Below, one piece after another: positions 37,601 through 45,457 of a stretch of 64,000 nucleotides of DNA; the first letter of the stretch is position 1, and each line of letters starts with the position of its first letter. A model generated the notes under the pieces. It was not told where the DNA came from. It searched no databases and saw nothing but the letters and a program-made list of their open reading frames with translations. Source of the DNA: Morinoia aosen (lineage: Eukaryota; Arthropoda; Malacostraca; Amphipoda; Talitridae); contig CM059567.1 of NCBI GenBank assembly GCA_030386875.1, positions 56,466,020 to 56,530,019 of the forward strand, written 5' to 3'. The translations under genes and the position numbers were made by a program.

Positions 37601-38877
37601 CAAATCCTCCATTCATGTGGCACGCTGAGGTCCACCCAATTATTCATGAAATAAGGCTCGTGCAGCAGACCTGAATTATGTCGAAATTCATGCCACAGAG
37701 GCGGCGTTGGCTGCAGACCTGCTGCCGACTTAATTAAAACGCAGCCACAAAAAGTCGCGTCCGTTCCGCCGAAAATATCTGAGAGATTTTCTCTCCCGGA
37801 CCCACTTAGGAATTTAGGCATTCCGCGCACAAGAGTAATTCTGAAAAGTTTTCAAAACTGGCAGTAAAGTTCTTTTAATGCGCGTTTCTGTGTGGCGCGC
37901 GTGTGGGACTCCTTAAAATTGTGCTCGTGGAAGCTGTGCTAGGGAGCAAGTGCTCTCGCTGGCGTCTTTTGTCTTGCTTGCATCTGGGCAGAGTAGCAAG
38001 ATATCTAGGGGGCTTAGCTAGAGGCTTGCACCTCACCCAGCATGCGCCTCACTCACCCAGTATGCGCCTCACTCACCCAGTATGCGGCTCAATCACCCAG
38101 TATACGCCTCACTCACACATTATGCGCCCCACTCACCCAGTATGCGCCCCACTCACCCAGTATGCGCCCCACTCACCCAGTATGCGCCCCACTCACCCAG
38201 TATGCGCCCTACTTACTCAGTATGCACCCTACTCCCCCAGTATGCGCCCCACTCACCCAGTATGCGCCGCACTCACCCAGTATGCACCCCACTCACCCAG
38301 TATGCTCCGTGCTCTCCCATTATGCACCCCACTCACCCAGTATGCGCCCCACCCAGTATGCGCCCCACTCACCCAGTATGCGCCCCACTCACCCAGTATG
38401 CGCCGAACTCACCCAGTATATGCCCCACTCACCCAGTATGCGCACCACTCACCCAGTATTGCACCCTACTCACCCAGTATGCGCCCCACTCACCCAGTAT
38501 GCGCACCACTCACCCAGTATGCACCCTACTCACCCAGTATGCGCCCCACTCACCCAGTATGCGTACCACTCACCCAGTATGCACCCTACTCACCCATTAT
38601 GCACCCCAATCACCCAGTATGCGCCTCACTCACTCAGTATGCGCCCCACTCACCCAGTATGCGCCCCACTCACCCAGTATATGCCCCACTCACCCAGAAT
38701 GCGCACCACTCACTCAGTATGCACCCCAGTCACCCAGTATGCGCCCCACTCACCCAGTATGCGCCGCACCTCTGTGTTGGTAAGGTAGAGGTTGAGCAGA
38801 GCGGCGGCAGAGGCAGCGTGCACCACCACCAGCAGCAGGGAGCTCAGCAGCCTCCTGGCGAGCTGACCTGTCCTCAT
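18719..38877 (-). CDS. Ryk: RYK/Derailed-family Wnt receptor pseudokinase (complete coding region, 11 exons)
   Basis: The spliced reading has 11 coding exons with mutually consistent phases: 2,826 nt, about 941 residues. Order: signal peptide (1 to about 25); WIF domain (about 28-192) starting [20 protein letters not shown], with a Cys pair C156/C192 and an NVT glycosylation site; tetrabasic KRRK at 187-190, a proteolytic site known in RYK; transmembrane helix about 215-238; juxtamembrane region 239-432; kinase domain about 433-718; proline-rich tail to 941. The kinase lacks a normal Gly loop (SGHFCQ), keeps the VAIK lysine (K466), has HAD at 557-559 and DGA instead of DFG at 577-579, matching the atypical family. 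Known family role: a single-pass Wnt co-receptor in axon guidance and polarity. Vertebrate RYK and fly Derailed are about 600 residues; the excess lies in the juxtamembrane, activation-loop and tail regions. Orthology to derailed, Drl-2 or doughnut is not resolved. No 5' UTR exon or promoter was identified. Confidence 0.94.
19572..19922. repeat. 88-bp array seeded on the exon 11 acceptor (four copies including the real one)
   Basis: The block CTCAG(C/T)TCCCAGGCC starts at 19572 (inside exon 11), 19660, 19748 and 19836, exactly 88 bp apart. Every copy carries the acceptor GTTGCAG^TGG and about 33 nt of exon start. The two nearer decoys encode the same residues ([11 protein letters not shown]), differing from the exon only by GAA for GAG; the farthest has V-to-A changes. 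A decoy read through without a donor meets a stop about 22-24 codons in. The remainder of the unit is intronic. Confidence 0.95.
20404..20647 (-). CDS. Ryk: RYK exon 10: activation segment
   Basis: Acceptor ATATCAG^AGTGACG (phase 2) and donor GATGTG^GTAAGT (phase 0). Encodes residues 567-647: [20 protein letters not shown], where DGA replaces DFG, through [11 protein letters not shown] (APE-equivalent region). A ~27-residue Asp/Ser/Thr/Ala low-complexity insertion (about 597-623) sits inside the activation loop, between TEQQ and DRRPVAW. RYK proteins known to me have only a few residues there. Confidence 0.95.
20690..20950. repeat. About 38-bp degenerate array just upstream of the exon 10 acceptor
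   Basis: Roughly seven diverged copies of GGGAAGATAGCAC followed by AAAGTTTTACGCAGAGTACG. It begins about 45 bp from the exon 10 acceptor but does not include the junction, unlike the arrays at exons 9 and 11. Confidence 0.85.
21170..21590. repeat. 65-bp array seeded on the exon 9 donor (six decoys plus the real site)
   Basis: GGCAGTTGCG recurs with spacing of exactly 65 bp: GCAG at 21197, 21262, 21327, 21392, 21457, 21522, and at 21587 in the real exon. On the minus strand each unit reads CTCGCTGCTCGCAACTGCCT^GTGAGTG, encoding LAARNCL with an intact donor. The exon has GCG GCA where the decoys have GCT GCT, both Ala-Ala. Copies alternate CAATATCAC and CAATTTCAC in a partly dimeric order, implying multi-unit duplication. 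Confidence 0.96.
21585..21716 (-). CDS. Ryk: RYK exon 9: kinase hinge to catalytic loop
   Basis: Acceptor GCTGCAG^GTTCCTG (phase 2); donor TGCCT^GTGAGTG (phase 2). Residues 522-566: [20 protein letters not shown], then [18 protein letters not shown]. The catalytic loop has HAD (557-559) for HRD but keeps the catalytic Asp and Asn564. It joins exon 8 as NLK-M-FLKER, matching NLKLFL of human RYK. Confidence 0.95.
21790..22150. repeat. Degenerate 17-18-bp array (ACATGAAAACGTCTCCAAT)
   Basis: About 20 diverged copies in the intron upstream of exon 9, starting about 75 bp from its acceptor. The splice junction is not part of the unit. Confidence 0.8.
22500..22574. repeat. Donor-like direct repeats at the exon 8 donor
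   Basis: On the minus strand the intron begins GTGAGTGGTAGTAG, and within 75 nt repeats GTGTGAGTGGTGGTAG, GTATGAGTGGTGG (with a GGT run) and GTGTGAGTGGTG. Four GTGAGTGG-like motifs follow the exon. Copies are short and mixed with a GGT microsatellite, so seeding from the donor is likely but less certain than at exons 1, 9 and 11. Confidence 0.8.
22575..22753 (-). CDS. Ryk: RYK exon 8: kinase N-lobe with VAIK-type lysine
   Basis: Acceptor GTGCAAG^GTGCTGG (phase 0); donor AAAAT^GTGAGTGG (phase 2). Residues 463-522: [20 protein letters not shown], then [18 protein letters not shown] and [15 protein letters not shown]466 is the ATP-anchoring lysine position and E475 a candidate alpha-C Glu. The acceptor has a poor pyrimidine tract; a hAT-type element starts only about 50 nt upstream. 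Confidence 0.9.
22805..23040. mobile_element. Non-autonomous hAT-type element inside RYK intron 7
   Basis: The ends are inverted copies: CAGTGGTTCTTAATCATG on the left and its near-complement AGGTTAAGAACCACTG on the right. CAGTGGTTCTTAA is a common hAT terminus. Inner sub-terminal ..GAACCCCATG.. blocks are also inverted. No transposase. The 8-bp flanks (TGGTTCTG and AGCTAGTT) do not match, so no target-site duplication survives or limits are slightly off. Confidence 0.8.
23560..23965. repeat. 20-bp array beginning next to the exon 7 donor
   Basis: About 20 copies of ACAACATAGAGCACATGTAC and variants. On the minus strand the array starts within about 20-40 nt of the exon 7 donor, whose intron opens GTGTGTGTTTGTGTGTAC. 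The exon sequence is not in the unit, so this is array adjacency, perhaps seeded from the TG-rich intron start. Confidence 0.9.
23979..24068 (-). CDS. Ryk: RYK exon 7: degenerate glycine loop
   Basis: Acceptor CCCTCCCCAAG^ATCGAG and donor GAGAAG^GTGTGTG, both phase 0, exactly 30 codons (433-462): [20 protein letters not shown], then [10 protein letters not shown]. It aligns with the RYK segment RITLKDVLQEGTFGRIFHG, but the GxGxxG loop is reduced to a single Gly (SGHFCQ). Confidence 0.9.
24080..25962. other. RYK intron 6; nothing recognised
   Basis: AT-rich. I see short [16 protein letters not shown] repetition near 25,050-25,200 and no coding or RNA feature. Confidence 0.6.
25963..26491 (-). 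CDS. Ryk: RYK exon 6: long cytoplasmic juxtamembrane region
   Basis: Acceptor TTTCCTCCACAG^GACCGTG (strong pyrimidine tract, phase 2). Donor TTGGAG^GTTGGT (phase 0, weak consensus). 529 nt, residues 256-432. Rich in His, Thr and Pro ([22 protein letters not shown]), so probably disordered. It is supported by an open frame, matching phases at both ends and its position between the membrane and kinase exons, more than by similarity. It is much longer than the equivalent linker in human RYK. Confidence 0.8.
26492..27324. other. RYK intron 5, left part; nothing recognised
   Basis: AT-rich intronic sequence without a recognisable element. Confidence 0.6.
27325..27607. repeat. 96-97-bp array seeded on the exon 5 donor (three copies, two decayed)
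   Basis: GCAAGAAAG recurs at 27387, 27484 and 27580. On the minus strand the real site reads CCTGCTCA^GTGAGTACC. The decoys read CCTGTCAGGAGTACAC and ACTCAGGGAGTACAC, in which the donor GT is lost. Each copy then continues CTTTCTTGCA and a shared AT-rich body ending ATAAACTCCTTAG. Confidence 0.85.
27600..27783 (-). CDS. Ryk: RYK exon 5: transmembrane helix
   Basis: Acceptor CAGCCCAG^GGACCG (phase 1); donor CTGCTCA^GTGAGTACC (phase 2). Residues 195-255: [20 protein letters not shown], then a hydrophobic run ([18 protein letters not shown] then five Ala, about 215-237), then the basic stop-transfer FRCSRTRH. The other frames of this GTG/GCT-rich stretch are also open (one is Trp/Leu-rich) but do not satisfy the phases of exons 4 and 6. 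Confidence 0.9.
27830..28200. repeat. About 57-bp degenerate array (AAGTCCGTAGTGTCATCACTAAG)
   Basis: Six or so diverged copies of AAGTCCGTAGTGTCATCA followed by CTAAGTCA and a GATAGTTACACGGTTC block, in RYK intron 4 just upstream of the exon 5 acceptor. The junction is not in the unit. Confidence 0.85.
28285..28425. repeat. 38-bp array next to the exon 4 donor
   Basis: Three to four copies of AGGAATACCCATAAAAGGTA followed by GCATTAAAATATAACTCG, spaced 38 bp (28325, 28363, 28401). On the minus strand the real intron starts GTGAACTCCTAGAG and the units contain GGTATTCCTAGAG, so the array may derive from the first 14 intronic bases. Adjacency is certain; derivation is only suggestive. Confidence 0.85.
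28437..28598 (-). CDS. Ryk: RYK exon 4: end of WIF domain and tetrabasic site
   Basis: Acceptor GACCTCAG^GCACAG (phase 1); donor CTCGAAG^GTGAAC (phase 1). Residues 141-195: [20 protein letters not shown], then [11 protein letters not shown] and [13 protein letters not shown]156 and C192 correspond to the conserved WIF cysteine pair. KRRK at 187-190 matches the tetrabasic cleavage motif of RYK and Derailed. Confidence 0.95.
29206..29374 (-). CDS. Ryk: RYK exon 3: central WIF domain, ending at an apparent GC donor
   Basis: Acceptor CTCTCTGTACAG^CTGCTG (phase 0). Residues 85-141: [20 protein letters not shown] to [14 protein letters not shown] Ser/Pro/Ala stretch of about 40 residues lengthens this part of the domain. 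The only donor that keeps phase with exon 4 is GCTG^GCGAGT, giving NVSTAGTVP against NISVQGEVP in human RYK. The nearby GT (GCGA^GTGATC) would put exon 4 out of frame. Confidence 0.9.
29400..29655. repeat. 31-bp array seeded on the exon 3 acceptor, about eight copies
   Basis: Units of CAGCTGCAAAAAGAGGAGG and GCAAGCATCACCT recur every 31 bp (29463, 29494, 29525, 29556, 29587). On the minus strand each reads CCTCCTCTTTTTGCAG^CTG, a strong pyrimidine tract, AG and CTG, like the real CCTTCCTCTCTGTACAG^CTG. The array begins about 30 nt upstream of the real acceptor. Confidence 0.9.
29920..30170. repeat. About 125-bp duplication
   Basis: Two copies share ATTTTGTTTAG, ATTTACAACCG(T/C)GTGATC and TGTTGTACCAGATCTTTC. 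Located in RYK intron 2. Confidence 0.85.
30171..32305. other. RYK intron 2, right part; nothing recognised
   Basis: A CpG- and GC-rich patch at about 30,180-30,420 (GGGGGCGGCGAAGG motifs) stands out against AT-rich surroundings and may be an old repeat or a regulatory island. Nothing else is supportable. Confidence 0.5.
32306..32433 (-). CDS. Ryk: RYK exon 2: N-terminal WIF domain
   Basis: Acceptor TCGTCTCAG^GACTGG (phase 1); donor ACGAAGGAG^GTCAGT (phase 0). Residues 42-84: [20 protein letters not shown], then [18 protein letters not shown]. This matches the RYK WIF segment AELYYVRNDLINHYALSF..LHFTW closely. No tandem array touches either edge of this exon. Confidence 0.96.
32930..33075. 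repeat. Degenerate repeat, three copies, in RYK intron 1
   Basis: Copies of CTGCGCTGCCTTACTGTAAG followed by TCGTCGCTAT. Contains GTAAGT-like strings but is about 500 bp from exon 2. Confidence 0.75.
34180..34650. repeat. CAGCAA/CAACA-rich degenerate repeat in RYK intron 1
   Basis: Irregular 30-40-bp units such as CTGCAGCAACGTCCTGAGG. Further CAA-rich sequence follows near 34,860-35,020. Non-coding. Confidence 0.7.
35515..35835. repeat. 12-bp minisatellite (CAACTGGCACAG) in RYK intron 1
   Basis: About 26 copies. Being a multiple of 3, it keeps both strands open as Gly-Thr, Val-Pro or Cys-Ala-Ser repeats; these are artefacts. Confidence 0.96.
36640..36870. repeat. 21-bp minisatellite (GGTTTCAGGTACCTTCGGTGT) in RYK intron 1
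   Basis: About ten copies of a 21-bp unit. Open frames through it are artefacts of the length. The plus strand contains repeated TTTCAG/GTACC, which looks splice-like, but no exon is recognised beside it on either strand. Confidence 0.95.
36871..38030. other. RYK intron 1, right part; nothing recognised
   Basis: AT-rich to about 37,540, then mixed composition to 37,900. No element or coding segment identified. Confidence 0.55.
38035..38753. repeat. 20-bp array seeded on the exon 1 donor, about 35 copies
   Basis: On the minus strand the exon ends GCGCATACTGG^GTGAGTGGG, and this same 20-bp string (GCGCATACTGGGTGAGTGGG) then repeats about 35 times with small changes. Nearly every unit keeps CTGG^GTGAGT, a near-perfect donor with its exon bases. 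The plus strand reads as long open Thr-His-Pro-Val-Cys-Ala frames, which are artefacts. Confidence 0.98.
38754..38877 (-). CDS. Ryk: RYK exon 1: start codon, signal peptide, start of WIF domain
   Basis: ATG at 38875-38877 gives [20 protein letters not shown] followed by [22 protein letters not shown]. The hydrophobic core plus Ala-rich cleavage region make a typical secretory signal, and [14 protein letters not shown] matches the RYK WIF start (LYLSEDEVRRLIG). Donor ATACTGG^GTGAGT, phase 1, fits exon 2. The first ATG after an upstream in-frame stretch that enters the minisatellite was chosen. Confidence 0.94.
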
Positions 38878-38889
38878 CGTGCGGCCCGG

Positions 38890-40120
38890 CTGCTGTGGAC
38901 TGGTGGACTGGCTCGTTGACAAGACTGTCCTGGGGACTGAGTGGACTGGCTGGTTCTTACGAAGGTCCAGTAGACTGGATGGACTGGCTCGTTGACACAG
39001 GTATCCTTGTGACTGGTGGACTGGCTTGTTCTGACGTGTATCCTGGGGACTGGATGAACTGGCTTGTTCTGACGTGTGTCCTGGGGACTGGATGGACTGG
39101 CTCGTTCACACGGGTATCCTAGGGACTGGTGGACTGGCTGGTTCTCACGTGTATCCTGTTTACTGGTGGACTGGCTTGTTCTTACGGTATCCTAGGGACT
39201 GGTGGACTGGCTGGTTCTCACGTGTATCCTGTGGACTGGTGGACTGGCTTGTTCTTACGGGTATCCTAGGGACTGGTGGACTGGCTGGTTCTCACGTGTA
39301 TCCTGCGGACTGGTGGACTGGCTTGTTCTTACGGGTATCCTAGGGACTGGTGGACTGGGTGGTTCTCACGTGTATCCTGTGGACGTGTGGACTGGCTGGT
39401 TCTCACGTGTATTCTGTGGACTGGTGGACTGGCTTGTTCTTACGGGTATCCTAGGGACTGGATGGACTGGCTGGTTCTCACGTGTATCCTGTGGACTGGT
39501 GGACTGGCTGGTTCTCACGTGTATCCTGTGGACTGGTGGACTGGCTTGTTCTTACGGGTATCCAAGGGACTGGATGGACTGGCTGGTTCTCACGTGTATC
39601 CTGTGGACTGGTGGATTGGCTGGTTCTCACGTGTATCCTGTGGACTGGTGGACTGGCTGGTTCTCACGTGTATCCTGTGGACTGGTGGACTGGCTGGTTC
39701 TCACGTGTATCCTGTGGACTGGTGGACTGGCTTGTTCTTACGGGTATCCTAGGGACTGGATGGACTGGTTGGTTCTCAAGTGCATCCTGTGGACTGGTGG
39801 ACTGGCTTGTTCTTACGGGTATCCTAGGGACTGGATGGACTGGCTGGTTCTCACGTGTATCCTGTGGACTGGTGGACTGTCTTGTTCTTACGGGTATCCA
39901 AGGGACTGGATGGACTGGCTGGTTCTCACGTGGATCCTGTGGGCTGGTGGACTGGCTTGTTCTTACGGGTATCCAAGGGATTGGATGGACTGGCTGGTTC
40001 TCACGTGGATCCTGTGGACTGGTGGACTGGCTGGTTCTCACAAGTATCCTGTGGACTGGTGGACTGGCTGGTTCTCACGTGTATCTTGTGGACTGGGGGA
40101 CTATACTGGTTCACTCGTGT
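38890..40120. repeat. 37-bp array seeded on the 5' edge of RYK exon 1, about 33 copies
   Basis: The plus-strand unit is GGTGGACTGGCTGGTTCTCA then CGTGTATCCTGTGGACT, with occasional GGACTGGATGGACTGG variants. The last copy abuts the RYK start codon: AGCCAGTCCACCAGTCCACAG lies 11 nt 5' of the ATG on the minus strand and is also inside every unit. It may include a 5' UTR splice acceptor (GTCCACAG^CAGCC), which is inference. Open frames through it are artefacts. Confidence 0.95.
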
Positions 40121-43100
40121 TGGAGAGTGAAGAGTTGACTCGTTCAGATAGGGTGCGGGACGGAATTTAACTTTCGTCACCCAGCAGGCCTCATAAATAT
40201 CAAAGAAAGAGAAGTAAACACATTATTTGAAAAACGATTGTGAAAAGTAACGAATCCTGCCCCTTTTTTTCCTTTAGCATTTTGTATTTACGGGTAAATA
40301 ATTCTGATTACAAGCACTGCGTTAACATTTGCTATCCGTCAGTTCTGTCGATATTGAAACGAAAACTCAAATTCAGGAATGATGGAGAATAACGAGACCG
40401 AATGCTAAATTTGGAAGAGAAAAATAATGAGCACACAAAGTGTCAAGATTCAATTGGTTGTTTTAATCACACTTCGATAAATTAAGAAACGATAAGAAAT
40501 TGTGGTCGAGTACTTACTGAAGTATTAAGATGATTCATTGACTTTTTCAATACGTCTTTTCCCTCGCAGATAAGGTAGTTTTTATGGTGTAAACACGCCT
40601 GATGTAAGCCGATTGGTGAGCTTGAACTTCAACGCCTGAATTCCTTCTTCAAATTAATCGACTGCATCCTTTGTTCGGAAATTTTCTCTGAAATAGACTT
40701 TACAATCTTTTGACATTGAATGAATAGGACAAGCGAGGAACTTTACAGTGAAAGTAACACCATTTTGGTAGCTTTACATCAGTTTGATTTATTGATCCTT
40801 CACCTTAACTGTTACAGCACTCCCCAGCACTGTTTGGTCATTGACGACCCCCTAGGAATGGACACGCACACCGCCACCCATCCTCGACCGCGTCCAGGCC
40901 AGCACTGGTGTCGGCAGTATGGCACAGCGGAATAAATTCGCAGGACGGCACCCGTGGGCATAAAGCGTCCAAATTGCAGGGGTGCGCAGTGCCGGGCCTC
41001 AGGGCCGCTCTCAGGCGTCAGTGCAGTTTCCCAGAGGTCTGGGGGAATGTGGTAATTAAAGAGCTCTCGTATTGTAAAGGTTAATAATATTTATATTAGG
41101 GGTAATTTGTCTTCAATATTTCATCAATATTATGGTAATATTGTAATATAATTATTACAGTAATCATAACTGAAATTACTGTTGAAATTTCAGCAATTAT
41201 TAGTTATATGATCACCTTTTTAACTATTACTATTATTGCTAATATTATTATTATTTTTATAACAAACCTCCCCCCCCCTCTCCGTTAGCCTTCCAACGCG
41301 TTCCTTCCTTTATGTAGTACTTTTCATCCATGTACACTTCCACAAATATTTATATTAATATTAATACTATTATTTTTTACTATTAATATTAATAATTGGA
41401 TATTATTCCGAAGTGGTAACCGAATGAATCATTGTGTCGGGCTTGCGAAGGACCAAGCATTAAATAGAATTTTCATCTGCGCATTGTAAGGTCAGTTGTG
41501 TTAATTACGTAGCTTTGAAGTTATATGGAACAGAAAAGCATGCACGACATTTTTTCGGCAGGAATATTGAGGTATTTATGTGTCTTTCCATCAAGTTGTG
41601 CAGCATATGAATGATAATCTTGAAATTTTATATGCAATTGGAATATCACAAATTCAATGCCATTTAAATTAGTGATATATTTATTAGCTTTTTTAAAATA
41701 CATCAGAGTGCCTCTTAACAAAGAAGTTCGCTCGAAAATATTTGATATGTTTAGTCTACGGTAAATGCTCCCAGTATTTAACTTGCTTTCTATTTATATA
41801 TGACGATGAAAATTGGCCGATTATATATGACGAATGTAATTTTGCAATAAATCAATTATTGCAAATCGTGCGCATACTGGGTTATTGCAGGAAGCATAAC
41901 CTGAGCTGCTTCAAAAATGTTTCATGGATTTAGTCTACGGTAATTTCTCCCAGTATTTAACTTACTTCTGTTCTTCCATATACTAAGAAACTTGTCTTAT
42001 TCTTAAAAATTAAACAACAAGGCTTGCTTGAATACATCTCGAAGATTATGTAGTAAGAAAACTAATATTTCAGATACAAGAAGCATAACCTGATCTCTAT
42101 AATGGCATGAAATACAGCGGGGCTTGTGCACGAAGTGTAGACTGAGCTCTAGAATTGCAGGAAATGCAGGATGGCTGGAGCCGAAAACGCTAAAGGAGCA
42201 CTTAAAAAGGTGTTACGAAATGTATGAAATTTAGGACATTTATTCTTCAAGATCTCTGATATAGGGACGTCTTGATAAGTATGACCAGTCTGGCGACAGC
42301 AAAACGGAGCAGTGCCGCAACTGGTAAATTGATTGCTTTCCATTTGTCTCTTCTAAATAGGGCGATGCTTCCATTACATCCGCTGTACATTTACGTTCAC
42401 AGTACATTAAGATTTACGTAGCATATTTACATTGATGCACGATGCCATCGCATGCAAGGCTAGACATATGATAGTTGGGCTGGCCTTCAACGATGTTGTT
42501 AGACTTTCAGTTATTAATGTCACTAGTTTTATCATATTTGAGAAGCAACGTGCCACGCATGTTTAAAATTCGTACTGAAAGGGAAAAATTACTTACTTGA
42601 AATATCATAATTACAGAAATTTTCCCAAAGTCAATGTCAACAGTCCTGACTGCTTTGTCATCGTTTGGTAACATGCAGGTGTTCAGATTATTTTCGTGAT
42701 CTTATATTTTCATTCATCGATGACAAATATTTACAACCATGGTCCCATATTCTAAGGATAACATATAACTTTGTGTATTTCACCGACTTCCCTTTTGATT
42801 ACGATTTTACCCATTTGAAAATTCTACAGAATATACACATTTCTTTCCCCATGCTTGAAAATCAGTGCGCTACTCAACAAACATACACACCTGGAACATA
42901 GTCTTGAGACTTCTTAACGGGAACATCATGAAAAATAAAGGATGTTTTTTATTATAGGCAAGCCTTATACATATCATCTTGTACACTGGTTTTTCAAATG
43001 CCTTATAACTTGCATCAGCACACAATGACTGATAATCTAGGTTAAAGGAACGTTTAAACAGTAACACCAATTCTACACGGTATTCAATAACGGCGCAATA

Positions 43101-43769
43101 AATCTGTACGGCCTAATACAAAGAAGTTTGAACTTCACTAACAAAAAAAAAAAAGATTTCAAATAAAGATTTGTCGATCGCTCAAGAAGCGGCCGCAAAG
43201 CGGAGTTCAGTTGTCGTGGCAACTGGAGAAAATTTGAAGGAGAATCACGATATGATGGAACGAAAGCTGATATGAAACTGTTCTCGAGTTGAGTGTGTTG
43301 CTTATTGCGATCTTCTCAGCCTCTAGAGGTTAATCTCAGATTTTAGCAGTATGTGCAACTACCACGACATGAATCAGTGACTGTTGCTCTAGAGCGCAGT
43401 GACTGCTGTGATACAGTGCAGTGACTGTTTTGACACAATGCATGAACTTATGATACAGCGCTGCGAAAAGTATGATGCAGCTAGTGACAATTATGATATG
43501 ACGCTGTGACCTGTGATGTAGTGCGGTGAATGTTGTTCTAAACAATCAATAAGCGCAATATTTTATTTCAATCATCTTGCAATGTGATAATTGTTTCCAT
43601 ATTTTTTCCGATCTTAGTTAAAATTTCTCCGAATACTACAAAGAGGCGCTGCAGAAACTGTTTTTCATGGATCGAATTCAGCATTCGTAAGGCTTCTAAG
43701 AAATCGAATTCCACTTTGAGCATCTCAACTGGACAGAACCTCCACACAGCCCTCAAATTTACCCCTCAA
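40121..43769. other. Intergenic, upstream of RYK; no gene recognised
   Basis: AT-rich, with ATTATTATT runs at 41,100-41,410. It should include the RYK promoter, which I could not locate. A GC-richer patch at 40,840-41,050 is unexplained. Confidence 0.5.
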
Positions 43770-45150
43770 AACCGTGCCATCTTCCCTACTTCTCCCCTCC
43801 TACGTGCCCTTTTTTCCTACGTCCCTCCGTCCTACATGCCCTTTTTTCCTACGTCCCTCCCTCCTACGTGCCCTTTTTTCCTACGTCCCTACCTCCTACA
43901 TGGCCTTTTTTCCTACGTCCCTCCCTCCTACGTGCCCTTTTTTCCTACTCCCTCCCTCATACGTACCCTTTTTTCCTACGTCACTCCCTCCTACGTGCCC
44001 TTTTTTCTTACGTCCCTCCCTCCTACGTGCCCTTTTTTCCTACTCCCTCCCTCCTACGAGCCCTTTTTTCTTAAGTCCCTCCCTCCTAAGTGGCCTTTTT
44101 TCCTACTCCCTCCCTCCTACGTACCCCCTTTTCCTACGTCATTCCCTCCTACGTTCCCTTTTTTCTTACATCCCTCCCTCCTAAGTGGCCTTTTTTCCTA
44201 CTCCCTCCCTCCTACGAGCCCTTTTTTCTTACATCCCTCCCTCCTACGTGCCCTTTTTCCTACTCCCTCCCTCCGACGGGCCCTTTTTCCTACGTCCCTC
44301 CCTCCTACGTGCCCTTTTTTCCTACGCCCTCCCTCCTACGTGTCATTCCTCCTACGTGTCATTCCTCCTACATGTCATTCCTCTTACGTGTCATTCCTCC
44401 TACGTGTCATTCCTCCTACGTGTCGTTCCTCCTACGTGTCATTCCTCCTGCACATCATTCCTCCTACGTGTCATTCCTCCTACGTGTCATTCCACCTACG
44501 TGTTATTCCTCCTACATGTCATTCCTCTTACGTGTCATTCCTCCTACGTGTCGTTCCTCCTACGTGTCATTCCTCCTACGTGTCATTCCTCCTACGTGTC
44601 ATTCCTCCTACGAGTCATTCCTCCTACGTGTCATTCCTCCTACGTGTCATTCCTCCTACGTGTTATTTCTCCTACATGTCATTCCTCTTACGTGTCATTC
44701 CTCCTACGTGTCGTTCCTCCTACGTGTCATTCCTCCTACGTGTCATTCCTCCTACGTGTCATTCCTCCTACGTGTCATTCCTCCTACGTGTCATTCCTCC
44801 TACGTGTTATTCCTCCTACATGTCATTCCTCTTACGTGTCATTCCTCCTACGTGTCGTTCCTCCTACGTGTCATTCCTCCTACGTGGCATTTCTCCTACG
44901 TGTCATTCCTCCTACGTGTCATTCCTCCTACGTGTCATTTCTCCTCCGTGCTTCCTTTTACGTGTCATTCCTCCTACGTGTCATTCCTCCTACGTGTCAT
45001 TCCTCCTACGTGTTATTCCTCCTACATGTCATTCCTCTTACGTGTCATTCCTCCTACGTGTCATTCCTCCTACGTGTCATTCCTCCTACGTGTCATTCCT
45101 CCTACGTGTCATTTCTCCTACGTGCTTCCTTTTACGTGCCCCCTGCTTTT
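43770..45150. repeat. Compound minisatellite: 31-32-bp then 16-bp units
   Basis: Left part (to about 44,340): CCCTCCCTCCTACGTGCCCT plus TTTTTCCTACGT. Right part: about 50 copies of CATTCCTCCTACGTGT with variants. The two families share CTCCTACGTG, so the shorter unit likely grew out of the longer. Open frames up to 623 codons are repeat artefacts (Ser-Ser-Tyr-Val-Ser-Phe-Leu-Leu periodicity in every frame). Confidence 0.97.
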
Positions 45151-45457
45151 GCGCTCCCTCATACGTACTCCTTCTCGTGCATGCCTGTGTCCCTACGTGC
45201 CCCCTCTTACGTGCCCCTTCCATTCCGTGCCCCATCCTCTTTGGCTCCTTCCCGTATGTACCCCCCTCTGTTCCCCCTCCAAAGTATTCTTTCTTTTATG
45301 TAGTACTGTCCCAGCATGTGCTCTTCTACCAACGTACTCCTCCCAAAGTGCCTTTTTCATGTGCTTCTTCTCCCTATTTGTGCTCTTTTTCCCGCACGTG
45401 GTTCCTTCACGTGCCTCTCCTCCTACGCACCTGTGGCCTCCCGCCGGTCCCCTAGAG

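Noticed and set aside
37903..38919. Long plus-strand open frames (up to 338 codons) rich in Thr-His-Pro-Val-Cys-Ala
   Set aside because: They run through the 20-bp array in three frames at once. The 20-bp unit cycles all frames and simply lacks stops. The real coding exon is on the other strand at one end.
39202..40170. 322-codon plus-strand frame, Trp/Gly/Leu-rich
   Set aside because: Artefact of the 37-bp array; the same peptide pattern appears in all three frames.
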